From contig CAKSFP010000001.1 of assembly GCA_934454585.1 (NCBI GenBank), positions 135,299 to 199,298 of the forward strand: DNA of 64,000 nt. Reading direction: 5' to 3'. This document shows positions 1 to 7,973 of the stretch, one piece after another. Position 1 is the stretch's first letter. Each line of letters starts with the position of its first letter. The DNA is from an uncultured Clostridia bacterium. GTDB taxonomy: Bacteria; Bacillota; Clostridia; UMGS1810. The translations under genes were made by a program, and so were the position numbers. Below the pieces are notes generated by a model. That model was not told the origin of the DNA. It searched no databases and saw only the letters and a list, made by a program, of their open reading frames with translations.

Positions 1-141
1 GTGGACACGAATGTGAATGGCGAGTTTTTCTTCGCAGGGTCGCACATACTGTCGTTTGACCGCGGTACAATTCCTTTTGGCAAAGTCAATACTTGGTTCA
101 ATGCGCCGACGGCTGATGAGGAATATGCCGTCCGGCATTGA
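1..141 (+). CDS. C-terminal fragment of an unrecognised protein
   Basis: The frame is open from base 1 and stops with TGA at 139-141, giving the last 46 residues of a protein that begins upstream of the window. The tail contains GEFFFAGSHILSFDRG and ends in EEYAVRH. I do not recognise the family and no function can be assigned. It is followed by about 50 AT-rich bases and then the tRNA promoter, with no clear terminator. Confidence 0.5.
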   Translation: MDTNVNGEFFFAGSHILSFDRGTIPFGKVNTWFNAPTADEEYAVRH

Positions 142-190
142 AAATTGGACAGAAAAGTTGAAAAAACATAAAAAAGTTTTGATTTTGGTA

Positions 191-219
191 TTGACAAAAC
201 CGCAAAAATGAGGTATTAT
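191..219 (+). promoter_or_regulatory. Sigma-A promoter of the tRNA pair
   Basis: A perfect TTGACA (191-196) and TATTAT (214-219) are separated by 17 bases. The first tRNA begins about 26 bases after the -10 box. Confidence 0.85.
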
Positions 220-244
220 ATAGAAGTTGAGTTCAGTGATGTCT

Positions 245-321
245 GTCTCCGTAGCTCAGCAGGATAGAGCGTTCGCCTCCTAAGCGAAAGGCCGCGCGTT
301 CGAATCGCGCCGGGGACGCCA
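245..321 (+). tRNA. tRNA-Arg (anticodon CCU)
   Basis: A full cloverleaf can be folded. The acceptor stem is GTCTCCG (245-251) with CGGGGAC (311-317), including one G-U pair. The anticodon arm TTCGC-CTCCTAA-GCGAA gives anticodon CCT, which reads AGG. The T arm carries GTTCGAATC. CCA is encoded at 319-321. Confidence 0.95.
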
Positions 322-357
322 AAGTCCTGTCTCGGTGTTCAAAAATTTAATATGTTT

Positions 358-433
358 CGGGGTGTGGCGCAGTTGGTAGCGCACTAGACTGGGGGTCTAG
401 GGGCCGCAAGTTCAAGTCTTGTCACTCCGACCA
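358..433 (+). tRNA. tRNA-Pro (anticodon GGG)
   Basis: The acceptor stem is CGGGGTG (358-364) with CACTCCG (423-429). The anticodon arm CTAGA-CTGGGGG-TCTAG gives GGG, which reads CCC. The T loop is TTCAAGT and CCA is encoded at 431-433. It lies 36 bases after tRNA-Arg and is probably co-transcribed with it. Confidence 0.95.
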
Positions 434-436
434 TAG

Positions 437-484
437 CGAGTGTTCTTACAGAACTTGAAATGTTTTGTATGACACTCGTTTTTT
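437..484 (+). terminator. Terminator of the tRNA pair
   Basis: CGAGTGT (437-443) pairs with ACACTCG (472-478) and is followed by a run of T. It starts three bases after the CCA of tRNA-Pro. Confidence 0.7.
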
Positions 485-655
485 ATCTTTAATCAGTATA
501 CGGATAGCCTTTGCAGTTCCATGTCCATACTGATTATTTTTTATTGTTCTTTTTGCAACATTCTTCAGGTTATTTTGTGCTATAAGTATGCTGTCTAAAG
601 CATATATCATTCTACATTCTGAATGTGCACCGTACCATTTCAGATTTGACTTCAA
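446..655 (-). pseudogene. Decayed remnant, perhaps the end of a UDP-GlcNAc 2-epimerase-like gene
   Basis: A 69-residue reverse-strand reading frame has only a TTG start and no ribosome binding site. Its second half contains NNQYGHGTAKAIRIL, which resembles the NPYGDG.AS..I motif near the C-terminus of NeuC/WecB-type UDP-N-acetylglucosamine 2-epimerases. The rest of that roughly 370-residue enzyme is missing. I read it as a gene remnant lying between the tRNA terminator and the glycan island. The similarity is judged by eye and weak, and it may be chance coding. Confidence 0.25.
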
Positions 656-700
656 TATTTAGGTCAAATACACTTCTGAATAATTGCGGCTGCGAGGTTT

Positions 701-748
701 GGGGGAGTAAATATCCCCCTTTTCATAACTATCCGTCAATGATATAAT
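701..748 (+). promoter_or_regulatory. Island promoter with inverted-repeat operator abutting the -35
   Basis: An inverted repeat, GGGGGA (701-706) with TCCCCC (714-719) and a 7-base AT-rich centre, is followed at once by a weak -35 box TTTTCA (720-725). After 17 bases comes a perfect -10 TATAAT (743-748). The same repeat, offset and spacing recur before the GH31 gene at 23673-23720. I infer an activator site for the island operon, probably for the regulator at 22986. The repeat plus T tract would also fold as a terminator, so that reading remains possible. Confidence 0.6.
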
Positions 749-780
749 GAAACCATAACAAATGATTGGGGGAGTGCAGC

Positions 781-2985
781 TTGAAAAAAATTTTCTGTTT
801 GATTCTGAGCATGATTGTGCTTACTGTGTGTGCATCGGCAGCTCAGATTACAGGCTATGATGAAAACAACCGAATTACGGTGAAAGGAACAACGGAAGCA
901 AACAGCGCCGTCACCATGCTTGTGCGCAGGGCGGGTTTGCAGGCAAGCGAGAAAACCGTTGTCGCCGTTGCGCAGACTGAGGCAGATGAAAACGGTGCAT
1001 ACGAATTCGAATTTTCGCTTGGGGAAGATATGAAAATTGAGGATTGCGTCATCACCATGAAAAGCGGTAATGAGGATATATCGGACGGTATAAGTTATGT
1101 TTTTGCAAAAAGAAACGGTGACATTGAAAACATTGCCTTTACACAGAGTGATGACGCTGTTGAACTTAGCGCATCGGTGAGTGATCCTTTCTGCGTTGCC
1201 GCTTTTTACGACATCGGCGGCAAGCTGATTTCTCTCGAACTTATTGAAAATTCCACCGAGCATCTTTCTTATCCGAACGGCACGGCGGCGTTTTGCATTT
1301 TTGCATGGAAAAACGGCTCGCTAAAGCCCGTTGTGCAAAATCGCAAATTTGATGTTGGCAGAATTTCGCAGTGTGAGGTGCTTTTTCCGGGTTTCACGAA
1401 CAAGGCGCTGACGCTGAGCTATGATGACGGTGCCGCATCCGACAAAGAACTTATACGGATATTCAATGAATACGGATTAAAAGGGACTTTTAATATTTAC
1501 AATACGGTTGCCGATTCCTCGGTTTATGACGGGCATGAGGTTGCGAGCCACTCTAAAGGGCATCTCAATATGACTGAGTCCGGCGGAGCGACGACAGATG
1601 AGTGTGTGGCAGCCATAAGAGGCGGCAAAGATCTGGTTGACGGAATATTCGGCAGCGGCAGCTGCAAGGGTTTTGCATGGCCGTACAGACCGCCGGTTGA
1701 ACGGGATGATTATGAGCAATTGCTTACTGCGGTGAAAGATACTTATTCCTATGCAAGAAATGTGTCGTCAAGCGGCAGTTTTGATTTGCCGACGGACTGG
1801 TACAACTGGTCACCGACCTGCAAGCATGACAAAATGTTTGAGTATCTGTCAGCGTTCATCGGTGATGATTCACCCGGACTCAAGCTTTTTTCGATGTGGG
1901 GACATTCATTTGAATTTAATGCGCCTATCGGCAGTGAATGGACTCAGATCGACGGCGGCTGGAACGCGATAAAAGACTTTGCGGCAGAAATCGCAAAGCA
2001 CAACATATGGAAAGCGACCAATATACAAATCTACGATTACACCGAGGCGTCAAGGCGGCTTGAAATAAACGACAGATATGTGTACAATCCGAGTGCGATT
2101 GATTTGTATGTAAAAGTGAACGGTGTGCAGCGCATCGTTAAGTCCGGCGAGAAGATCACTGCGGCGGTTTATTCCGAGGACAGTGCGGATTATGAAATTT
2201 TGTACCCGGGATTTATAAAAAAAGCTCTTGTCATGAGCTATGACGACGGCAACACATCGGATGAAAGACTTGTGAAGATTTTCAACGATAACGGAATCAA
2301 GGGAACATTCAATGTCTACAAGTCGGCGAGTGAGTATAAAACTCGTTACGCCGGTCATGAAATTCAGGCACACTCGTCAATGTATATGGGAATTAACGAA
2401 AAAACTGCAGCAGCGCTGTCGCAGTCGGTCGCAAGTTCTGAAGACTGCATTGCGGAGATAGCCGCAGCCAAAGTGAGGGTGGAATCTCTCGGATGCGATT
2501 GCACAGGTTTTGTGTGGCCGTACGGCGTACCGGACGAACCGAGAAAATCGGAGCTTATGCCGTCAATAAAAGACAATTACAAGTGGGCGCGTCCGGTCAG
2601 TACCACCGGAAAGTTCGACATCCCCAAGGACTGGTACAACTGGGAGGCGACTTGTACTCAGAATATGCTTGCTGCCGACAGTGAGAACAAATTGATAAAC
2701 GATTTTCTGTCAAGCAGTGATTCGCTTAAACTTATGTATGTCTGGGGACATTCATATGAATTTGACTCCGAAAAAAATGCGGTTACCTGGGAGTACATAG
2801 AGAGCTTTTGCAAAAAACTCGGTGCGCGCAGTGATGTATGGAAATCCGGTGCCGGTCAGTTTTATGATTATGTGACCGCTGCACGGCAGATTTATTGTGA
2901 GGACGGTGTGCTTCATAATCCGACAAATACGGATGTTTATGTAAAATTCGGCGGCAAAAATATTATCGTTAAAAAAGGTGAATAA
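781..2985 (+). CDS. Secreted protein with two tandem NodB-like polysaccharide deacetylase domains
   Basis: The protein has 734 residues. I chose TTG at 781 because GGGGGAG lies 6 bases upstream and a signal peptide (MKKIFCLILSMIVLTVCASA) follows. After a beta-rich N-terminal region come two homologous NodB-type domains: LTLSYDDG near residue 210 and LVMSYDDG near 483. Each ends in a WGHS(F/Y)EF motif and a short repeat (YNPSAIDLYV, HNPTNTDVYV). Domain 1 keeps the metal motif HSKGH (257-261). Domain 2 has HSSMY (531-535) and lacks the second histidine, so it is probably inactive or altered. The family removes acetyl or related groups from glycans outside the cell. It is the first gene of the island operon, 12 bases before the binding protein. 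The substrate cannot be told. Confidence 0.8.
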   Translation: MKKIFCLILSMIVLTVCASAAQITGYDENNRITVKGTTEANSAVTMLVRRAGLQASEKTVVAVAQTEADENGAYEFEFSLGEDMKIEDCVITMKSGNEDISDGISYVFAKRNGDIENIAFTQSDDAVELSASVSDPFCVAAFYDIGGKLISLELIENSTEHLSYPNGTAAFCIFAWKNGSLKPVVQNRKFDVGRISQCEVLFPGFTNKALTLSYDDGAASDKELIRIFNEYGLKGTFNIYNTVADSSVYDGHEVASHSKGHLNMTESGGATTDECVAAIRGGKDLVDGIFGSGSCKGFAWPYRPPVERDDYEQLLTAVKDTYSYARNVSSSGSFDLPTDWYNWSPTCKHDKMFEYLSAFIGDDSPGLKLFSMWGHSFEFNAPIGSEWTQIDGGWNAIKDFAAEIAKHNIWKATNIQIYDYTEASRRLEINDRYVYNPSAIDLYVKVNGVQRIVKSGEKITAAVYSEDSADYEILYPGFIKKALVMSYDDGNTSDERLVKIFNDNGIKGTFNVYKSASEYKTRYAGHEIQAHSSMYMGINEKTAAALSQSVASSEDCIAEIAAAKVRVESLGCDCTGFVWPYGVPDEPRKSELMPSIKDNYKWARPVSTTGKFDIPKDWYNWEATCTQNMLAADSENKLINDFLSSSDSLKLMYVWGHSYEFDSEKNAVTWEYIESFCKKLGARSDVWKSGAGQFYDYVTAARQIYCEDGVLHNPTNTDVYVKFGGKNIIVKKGE

Positions 2986-2997
2986 AGGAGAATTGAT

Positions 2998-4371
2998 ATG
3001 AAAGCAAAAAAATTGTTATCTGTCGCACTGGCGGCAACGCTGGTAATCGGAGTGTGCAGCGGTTGTTCCGAGAAAACAGGAGGAGATTCTGATGTGACCA
3101 CGGTCACCATGTGGACGGCTGATTCGCACAGCAAGCGTGTTATGGAAGGTCTGGTGAATGATTTTAACCAAACGGTCGGAAAAGAGCAGGGCATAAGATT
3201 TGAATATATCATAAAGGAAAACGATTTGGCAAAACAGGTCGAGGTGGCACTCTCCACGGGTCAGGCTCCCGATTTGTTCGGAGTGGCGCTTGACAAAGGC
3301 GTGCAAAATGATTACATAGCCGCACTGGATGATTTGCCCGGAGGAAAGGAACTTATAGCTAAATATGACGGAAGACTTTCGCCGAACTGGCACACATACA
3401 ACGGCAAAACATACCGTCTGCCGACTACGGTTACAACAATGGGACTGATATACAACAAGGATATGTTCAAGAAGGCAGGCATAGTGGACGAAAACGGTGA
3501 GGCAAAACCGCCGGAGACTGTGGATGAACTTGTCGCAGACGCAAAGAAACTCACAAACGAGGGTAGCCGCGAGTATGGCATAGTATTGCCAATGAAGTGG
3601 TCGGCATGGTTTGATTATGATGTGGTTAGATTTGTGACATCGTCTGTCGGTTACTCCGGCTACAATCCGGTGGATGGTAGTTTTGATTATTCCGGCTACA
3701 AGCCGTTGCTTGAGGCTCTGATGCAGATAAAGGCGGACGAATCGTATTATCCCGGCGCAGAGGGACTTGATAATGACCCGGCGAGAGCGAGATTTGCCGA
3801 AGGCAATATAGGCATGAAGGTCGGCTATTCATGGGATGTCGGCGTGCTTAATGATCAATTTCCGGCAAAATGCGATTGGGGAGTTGCACCGATACCGACA
3901 TATTCAAAAGATGTGAAGTATATGCAGCCGACTCAGCCGAGCTGGTCTCCGTGTATAAATAAAAAATCTGCGGAAACCAAAGATGCGGAAAAAATCATGA
4001 CGGTGTACAAATGGCTCGTAAGTGACGAACATGCAGTGGATATGTACAAAGCCGGAGTGTCCATTCCTTATGACTATGAGATAATAAAGGGAATTGAACC
4101 GGGTGACGACGCAAAAAAAGGCTGGAAAGAATTCGGGGATTTGCTTGCAATTTCCACAGATCTTATCCAGGTGCCGAGTGTAGATACCGACGGACAGTCC
4201 GACATTAAGACAAACTTTATCAACAAAGTGTGGACGGGAGAAATGAGCATTGATGACGCAATATCCGAAGCAAACAAGGTGTACAACGAGGGACTCAAAA
4301 AATATGCGTCACTCCATCCTGATTACGATATGTCACTGTTTATAAAAGACAGTTTTAATCCGAAAAGATAG
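2998..4371 (+). CDS. Sugar ABC transporter substrate-binding lipoprotein
   Basis: This 457-residue protein is an extracellular solute-binding protein of the carbohydrate type. The signal peptide ends at C23 (VCSGC, an atypical lipobox with Cys at -3). Family features include VTMWTADSH near the N-terminus, LSTGQAPDLFG and RARFAEGNIGMKVGYSW. AAGGAG precedes the ATG at good distance. Two permease genes follow at 15 and 12 bases, making a standard importer. No ATPase is encoded in the window; Bacillota often use one shared MsmX-type ATPase for such importers. The sugar is unknown, but the surrounding secreted glycosidase-like proteins suggest an oligosaccharide. Confidence 0.9.
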   Translation: MKAKKLLSVALAATLVIGVCSGCSEKTGGDSDVTTVTMWTADSHSKRVMEGLVNDFNQTVGKEQGIRFEYIIKENDLAKQVEVALSTGQAPDLFGVALDKGVQNDYIAALDDLPGGKELIAKYDGRLSPNWHTYNGKTYRLPTTVTTMGLIYNKDMFKKAGIVDENGEAKPPETVDELVADAKKLTNEGSREYGIVLPMKWSAWFDYDVVRFVTSSVGYSGYNPVDGSFDYSGYKPLLEALMQIKADESYYPGAEGLDNDPARARFAEGNIGMKVGYSWDVGVLNDQFPAKCDWGVAPIPTYSKDVKYMQPTQPSWSPCINKKSAETKDAEKIMTVYKWLVSDEHAVDMYKAGVSIPYDYEIIKGIEPGDDAKKGWKEFGDLLAISTDLIQVPSVDTDGQSDIKTNFINKVWTGEMSIDDAISEANKVYNEGLKKYASLHPDYDMSLFIKDSFNPKR

Positions 4372-4386
4372 AAAGGCTGATTTATT

Positions 4387-5307
4387 TTGAAAAAACAAAA
4401 CATAGTTCAATCAAGGAAAAGACAAAGAGCGCGCACGGCATATCTTATGCTGTCGCCGCAGATTATAGGATTTTTCGTTTTTTCACTTTACCCAATACTT
4501 TGGGCGGTGCACAAGGGATTCTTCTATTATGACAGAATCCCTCAGAACACCCGCTTTGTCGGGCTTGCAAATTTCATCAGAGTGCTGACCGAGGATACAA
4601 GCTACTGGCACACCTGGCTGACAACGCTTAAGTTCGCTGTATATAAAATGCCGATTGAGCTTATACTTGCACTGGTACTGGCGGTGTTCCTTTCAAAAAA
4701 CATCAAGGGAAAAGGCATATTCCGAGCGGTTTACTATCTGCCGCACATAATAAGTGTTGCCATAGTCGGACTCATCTTTTCGAGCCTTTTCGATTATTTT
4801 GGCTTTATTAATGCATGGCTCATAAAACTTGGAATTATCACTAAGGAGATATCGTGGTTTTCACAGCCGTTTTCATCGCTCAGTGTGCTTGTCATTGCCG
4901 GTGTGTGGTCCACATTCGGCATAAATGTACTGTACTTCATAGCGGCACTGTCAAATGTGCCGGATGAGCTGTACGAGGCAGCAGAGATAGACGGTGCCGG
5001 CGCTCTGCGCAAATTTTTCAGCATTACTTTGCCTATGATTGCGCCGGTGCTGCAGATTATATTACTTTTGTCAATCAACGGTACTTTGCAGACAAATGAA
5101 ATTGTGCTTACGCTGACAGGAGGCGCTCCTGCCGGTTCCACCTACACGGTGATGAGCTACCAGGTGAGCCAGTTTGTGCCCGGTTTTGCCACAGGCACGG
5201 TGAACATAGGCTACGGCTGCGCGATGTCGGTTATCACTTCAATCATCATGGGTACAATAGCCGTGTTCTACAGTAAATTCAGCAACAAGCTGCAAAATTT
5301 GTATTAA
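4387..5307 (+). CDS. Sugar ABC transporter permease, MalF/UgpA type
   Basis: The protein has 306 residues and about six membrane segments. The start is TTG at 4387, preceded by AAAGG. The cytoplasmic EAA loop that contacts the ATPase is visible as EAAEIDGAGALRKFFSITLP. It would pair with the next permease and the lipoprotein upstream to import an oligosaccharide. Confidence 0.92.
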   Translation: MKKQNIVQSRKRQRARTAYLMLSPQIIGFFVFSLYPILWAVHKGFFYYDRIPQNTRFVGLANFIRVLTEDTSYWHTWLTTLKFAVYKMPIELILALVLAVFLSKNIKGKGIFRAVYYLPHIISVAIVGLIFSSLFDYFGFINAWLIKLGIITKEISWFSQPFSSLSVLVIAGVWSTFGINVLYFIAALSNVPDELYEAAEIDGAGALRKFFSITLPMIAPVLQIILLLSINGTLQTNEIVLTLTGGAPAGSTYTVMSYQVSQFVPGFATGTVNIGYGCAMSVITSIIMGTIAVFYSKFSNKLQNLY

Positions 5308-5319
5308 GGAGGGGAGATA

Positions 5320-6180
5320 ATGAAAAGTTCAAAAACAAGCAGAATAATTTCCGGAACCGTTATGTACATAATCCTTGTAACGGTGGCACTTATCTCTCTG
5401 TTTCCGATAATATATGTCATCGCAGCATCGTTTAAGACCAATGCGGAGATAATGGCTCACCCCGAGGCATTGTTCCCCATTCAGCCGACTATCGATAACT
5501 ACAAAACCGCTCTCGGTTCGGGCGACTTCAATATACCGAGAATGTTCCTCAACAGTACATATTACACTGTGGTGTGCGTCACAGTGGTGATACTTCTCGC
5601 GTCTATGGGCGGATATGTGTTTGAACGCGGCGAATTTCGCGGCAAAAAGACACTTTTTATAATGTTTTCGGCGCTGATGTTTATAAACATCGGTTCGATA
5701 ACAATTTATCCGCTGTTTGATGTGCTCAATATCATTCATTTGTCATCGTCGCTGAACGGACTTGTGGTTATGAAGATTTTCGGCATAAATATCATTCAGA
5801 TATATCTTGTAAAAGGTTTTGTTTCGTCTATTCCAAAGGCTCTTGACGAATCTGCCGAAATAGACGGTTGCGGCTTTTTTCAGACCTTTTTATATATCAT
5901 TTTCCCTATGCTCAAGCCGATTATTGCCACGATTGGCATACTGGCTTTTCAGGGGTCGTGGAATGAATATCTTATGCCAACACTTTTTACGCTGACCAGA
6001 CCGGAGCAACGCACTCTTATTGTGGGAGTGCTGGCACTTAAGACCTCGGGTGAATCGGCATCAAGCTGGAATCTTATGCTTGCCGGCACCACGGTAGCAC
6101 TTATACCTGTGCTTATTGCATATTCGTTTGGAAACAAATACTTTGTAAAGGGCATCGCCAGCGGTGCGGTGAAGGGATAA
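5320..6180 (+). CDS. Sugar ABC transporter permease, MalG/UgpE type
   Basis: The protein has 286 residues with six predicted membrane segments and an EAA-like loop (DESAEIDGCGFFQTFLYIIF). GGAGGGGAG precedes the ATG. It is the second permease of the importer and lies 12 bases after the first. No ATPase gene follows; an SLH protein does. Confidence 0.92.
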   Translation: MKSSKTSRIISGTVMYIILVTVALISLFPIIYVIAASFKTNAEIMAHPEALFPIQPTIDNYKTALGSGDFNIPRMFLNSTYYTVVCVTVVILLASMGGYVFERGEFRGKKTLFIMFSALMFINIGSITIYPLFDVLNIIHLSSSLNGLVVMKIFGINIIQIYLVKGFVSSIPKALDESAEIDGCGFFQTFLYIIFPMLKPIIATIGILAFQGSWNEYLMPTLFTLTRPEQRTLIVGVLALKTSGESASSWNLMLAGTTVALIPVLIAYSFGNKYFVKGIASGAVKG

Positions 6181-6201
6181 TCTCAGGAAAGGATGTAGAC
6201 G

Positions 6202-7959
6202 ATGAATTTAATGAAAATATTATCCGTCGCAGCGGCGGTGTGCGTTGGCGCTTCTCCGCTTGCTGTGTTTGCGGATGTCTCGGTGAGCGACAGGGGGGAT
6301 GTGTCTGCAAGCGAAGTGTTCGATGTATCCTCTTATGAGATGCCGGGCGCTCTGACGGATTCGCTCAGAGAGAATCTGCAAAAACTCAGCAGTCATGCAG
6401 GCGTAATTTGTCTCAAAAGTGATAAGGATATAACCGATATATCGTCTGTCGGCGAGGACCGGATAAACAATGCGGCAGTATACATAGGCGCGGCAGAAAT
6501 TGAATCCGACGGCAGCGTGTCAGCAAAGTTCCGACTGCCGTCAAAGAGCGGAAGATACACACTTTGTTTTGTCAGTCCCTATTATGACAACATATACACT
6601 TCGTTCGATTTTGAAAGCAAACTGTATTTTGAGTACAACGACGCACTTGTCGGCGGCGAGGACGCTGTTATGACATTCCTTGAAGATAATCTGCAATTCA
6701 TACCGATAAACGATATAGGATATTCCATTCTTAACGATGCTCAGAAACTTGAGATAGCGCGGTATCTGATACAACAAGGAGAGGTTGATTCGGAAAACCG
6801 GTTTAACGAATTGTTGAGTGGGTTGAACATTGAAACAAGGGTGTTTGAATCGTGCACGGCGGATGAGATAAATGATTATATCCGTGCTTGCAGAAATGCC
6901 GCAAAGGGCAGCTTTGACTCGGTTTGTACAGATGTGTATTTCACAAAAATTCCGTCGGATGTCCGAGACACGATAATGGCCGAGTTTGTCGGAAAACCGT
7001 TTGGTGCGGCGCAGCTTGATGATTTCAGGTACAGAGTGCTCTGTGCATACACAGATACATTTGATAACTTTGCCATGATGCAGTCGATAGCGGATGACGG
7101 CGAACAGTGGGGTATATTCTCCGCAACACTTGAAAAATACCGTGGACTGAATGATAAAAACTCTGTGTTGTTGTCTGCGTTTTCGTCGGTTCACAGTTCA
7201 GAATCTCTGGACGGCTTTGCCCGTAATTTTGCGGCGCTGGTCGACGAAAAATACAATGCCGAGCACAGCGCCACATCTTCCTCATCACCGTCCGGCGGTG
7301 GCGGAGGAGGGGGCGGACGCGGTTCGTCCGTCAGTGTTGTGCCGTCTGCGGAAGATGTTTATCAGCCGCCGAAAGGCGATGATGAGAATTCACAACATTC
7401 AGAGACGGTTTTTGGCGATATGGACGACTTTGCATGGGCGAAGTCAGCTGTGGAGAAACTTGCCGAGTGTGGAATAGTCAGCGGCAAGGCAGAAGGAATT
7501 TTTGCACCGTCCGATGCGGTAACGAGAGAGGAGTTTGTGAAGCTTATCACGACATCAATTGGACTGACCGGCGTGGAGTACGAGAGCAGTTTTGACGATG
7601 TGTCCGCCGACGATTGGTTCGCGCCGTCGGTTGCGGCGGCAGTGAGAAGCGGATTTATCAGCGGAGTTTCGCTCAAAGCTTTCGGAACGGGGCAGAATAT
7701 AACCAGGCAGGACACTGCCGTGATAATGCATCGCATATATGTTGCCCGGGGATACAGGATAAATTCTGCGACAAATGATTTGCCGAATGATATCGAGAGC
7801 GTGTCGGACTACGCTTCGGACGCTGTGACTAAGCTCTTTTCTATGGGTATCATAAACGGTTATGACGACGGAGATTTCCGACCGCACGGCACTTTGACGC
7901 GCGCCGAGGCTGCGGTGATTATTCTTAGATTCTTCTCGTCTGCCGGAATTATAAATTGA
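6202..7959 (+). CDS. Exported protein with C-terminal SLH domains
   Basis: The protein has 585 residues. A signal peptide (about 1-24) is followed by a roughly 330-residue region I do not recognise. A Ser/Gly linker with eight consecutive glycines comes near residues 355-375, then three SLH repeats at about 405-450, 458-508 and 530-580 (for example FAPSDAVTREEFVKLI and FRPHGTLTRAEAAVIILRFF). SLH triplets bind pyruvylated wall polymers, so the N-terminal region is probably displayed on the cell surface. It sits 21 bases after the permease, inside the island operon, and may present a glycan-binding or protein-docking module beside the importer. Confidence 0.85.
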   Translation: MNLMKILSVAAAVCVGASPLAVFADVSVSDRGDVSASEVFDVSSYEMPGALTDSLRENLQKLSSHAGVICLKSDKDITDISSVGEDRINNAAVYIGAAEIESDGSVSAKFRLPSKSGRYTLCFVSPYYDNIYTSFDFESKLYFEYNDALVGGEDAVMTFLEDNLQFIPINDIGYSILNDAQKLEIARYLIQQGEVDSENRFNELLSGLNIETRVFESCTADEINDYIRACRNAAKGSFDSVCTDVYFTKIPSDVRDTIMAEFVGKPFGAAQLDDFRYRVLCAYTDTFDNFAMMQSIADDGEQWGIFSATLEKYRGLNDKNSVLLSAFSSVHSSESLDGFARNFAALVDEKYNAEHSATSSSSPSGGGGGGGGRGSSVSVVPSAEDVYQPPKGDDENSQHSETVFGDMDDFAWAKSAVEKLAECGIVSGKAEGIFAPSDAVTREEFVKLITTSIGLTGVEYESSFDDVSADDWFAPSVAAAVRSGFISGVSLKAFGTGQNITRQDTAVIMHRIYVARGYRINSATNDLPNDIESVSDYASDAVTKLFSMGIINGYDDGDFRPHGTLTRAEAAVIILRFFSSAGIIN

Positions 7960-7973
7960 AAGGGGGTATATGA

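Noticed and set aside
736..1263. Long reverse-strand reading frame opposite the double NodB gene
   Set aside because: It is a mirror of real coding sequence, with no family features and no binding site. The same holds for the long reverse frames at 10985-12253 and 17796-18821.
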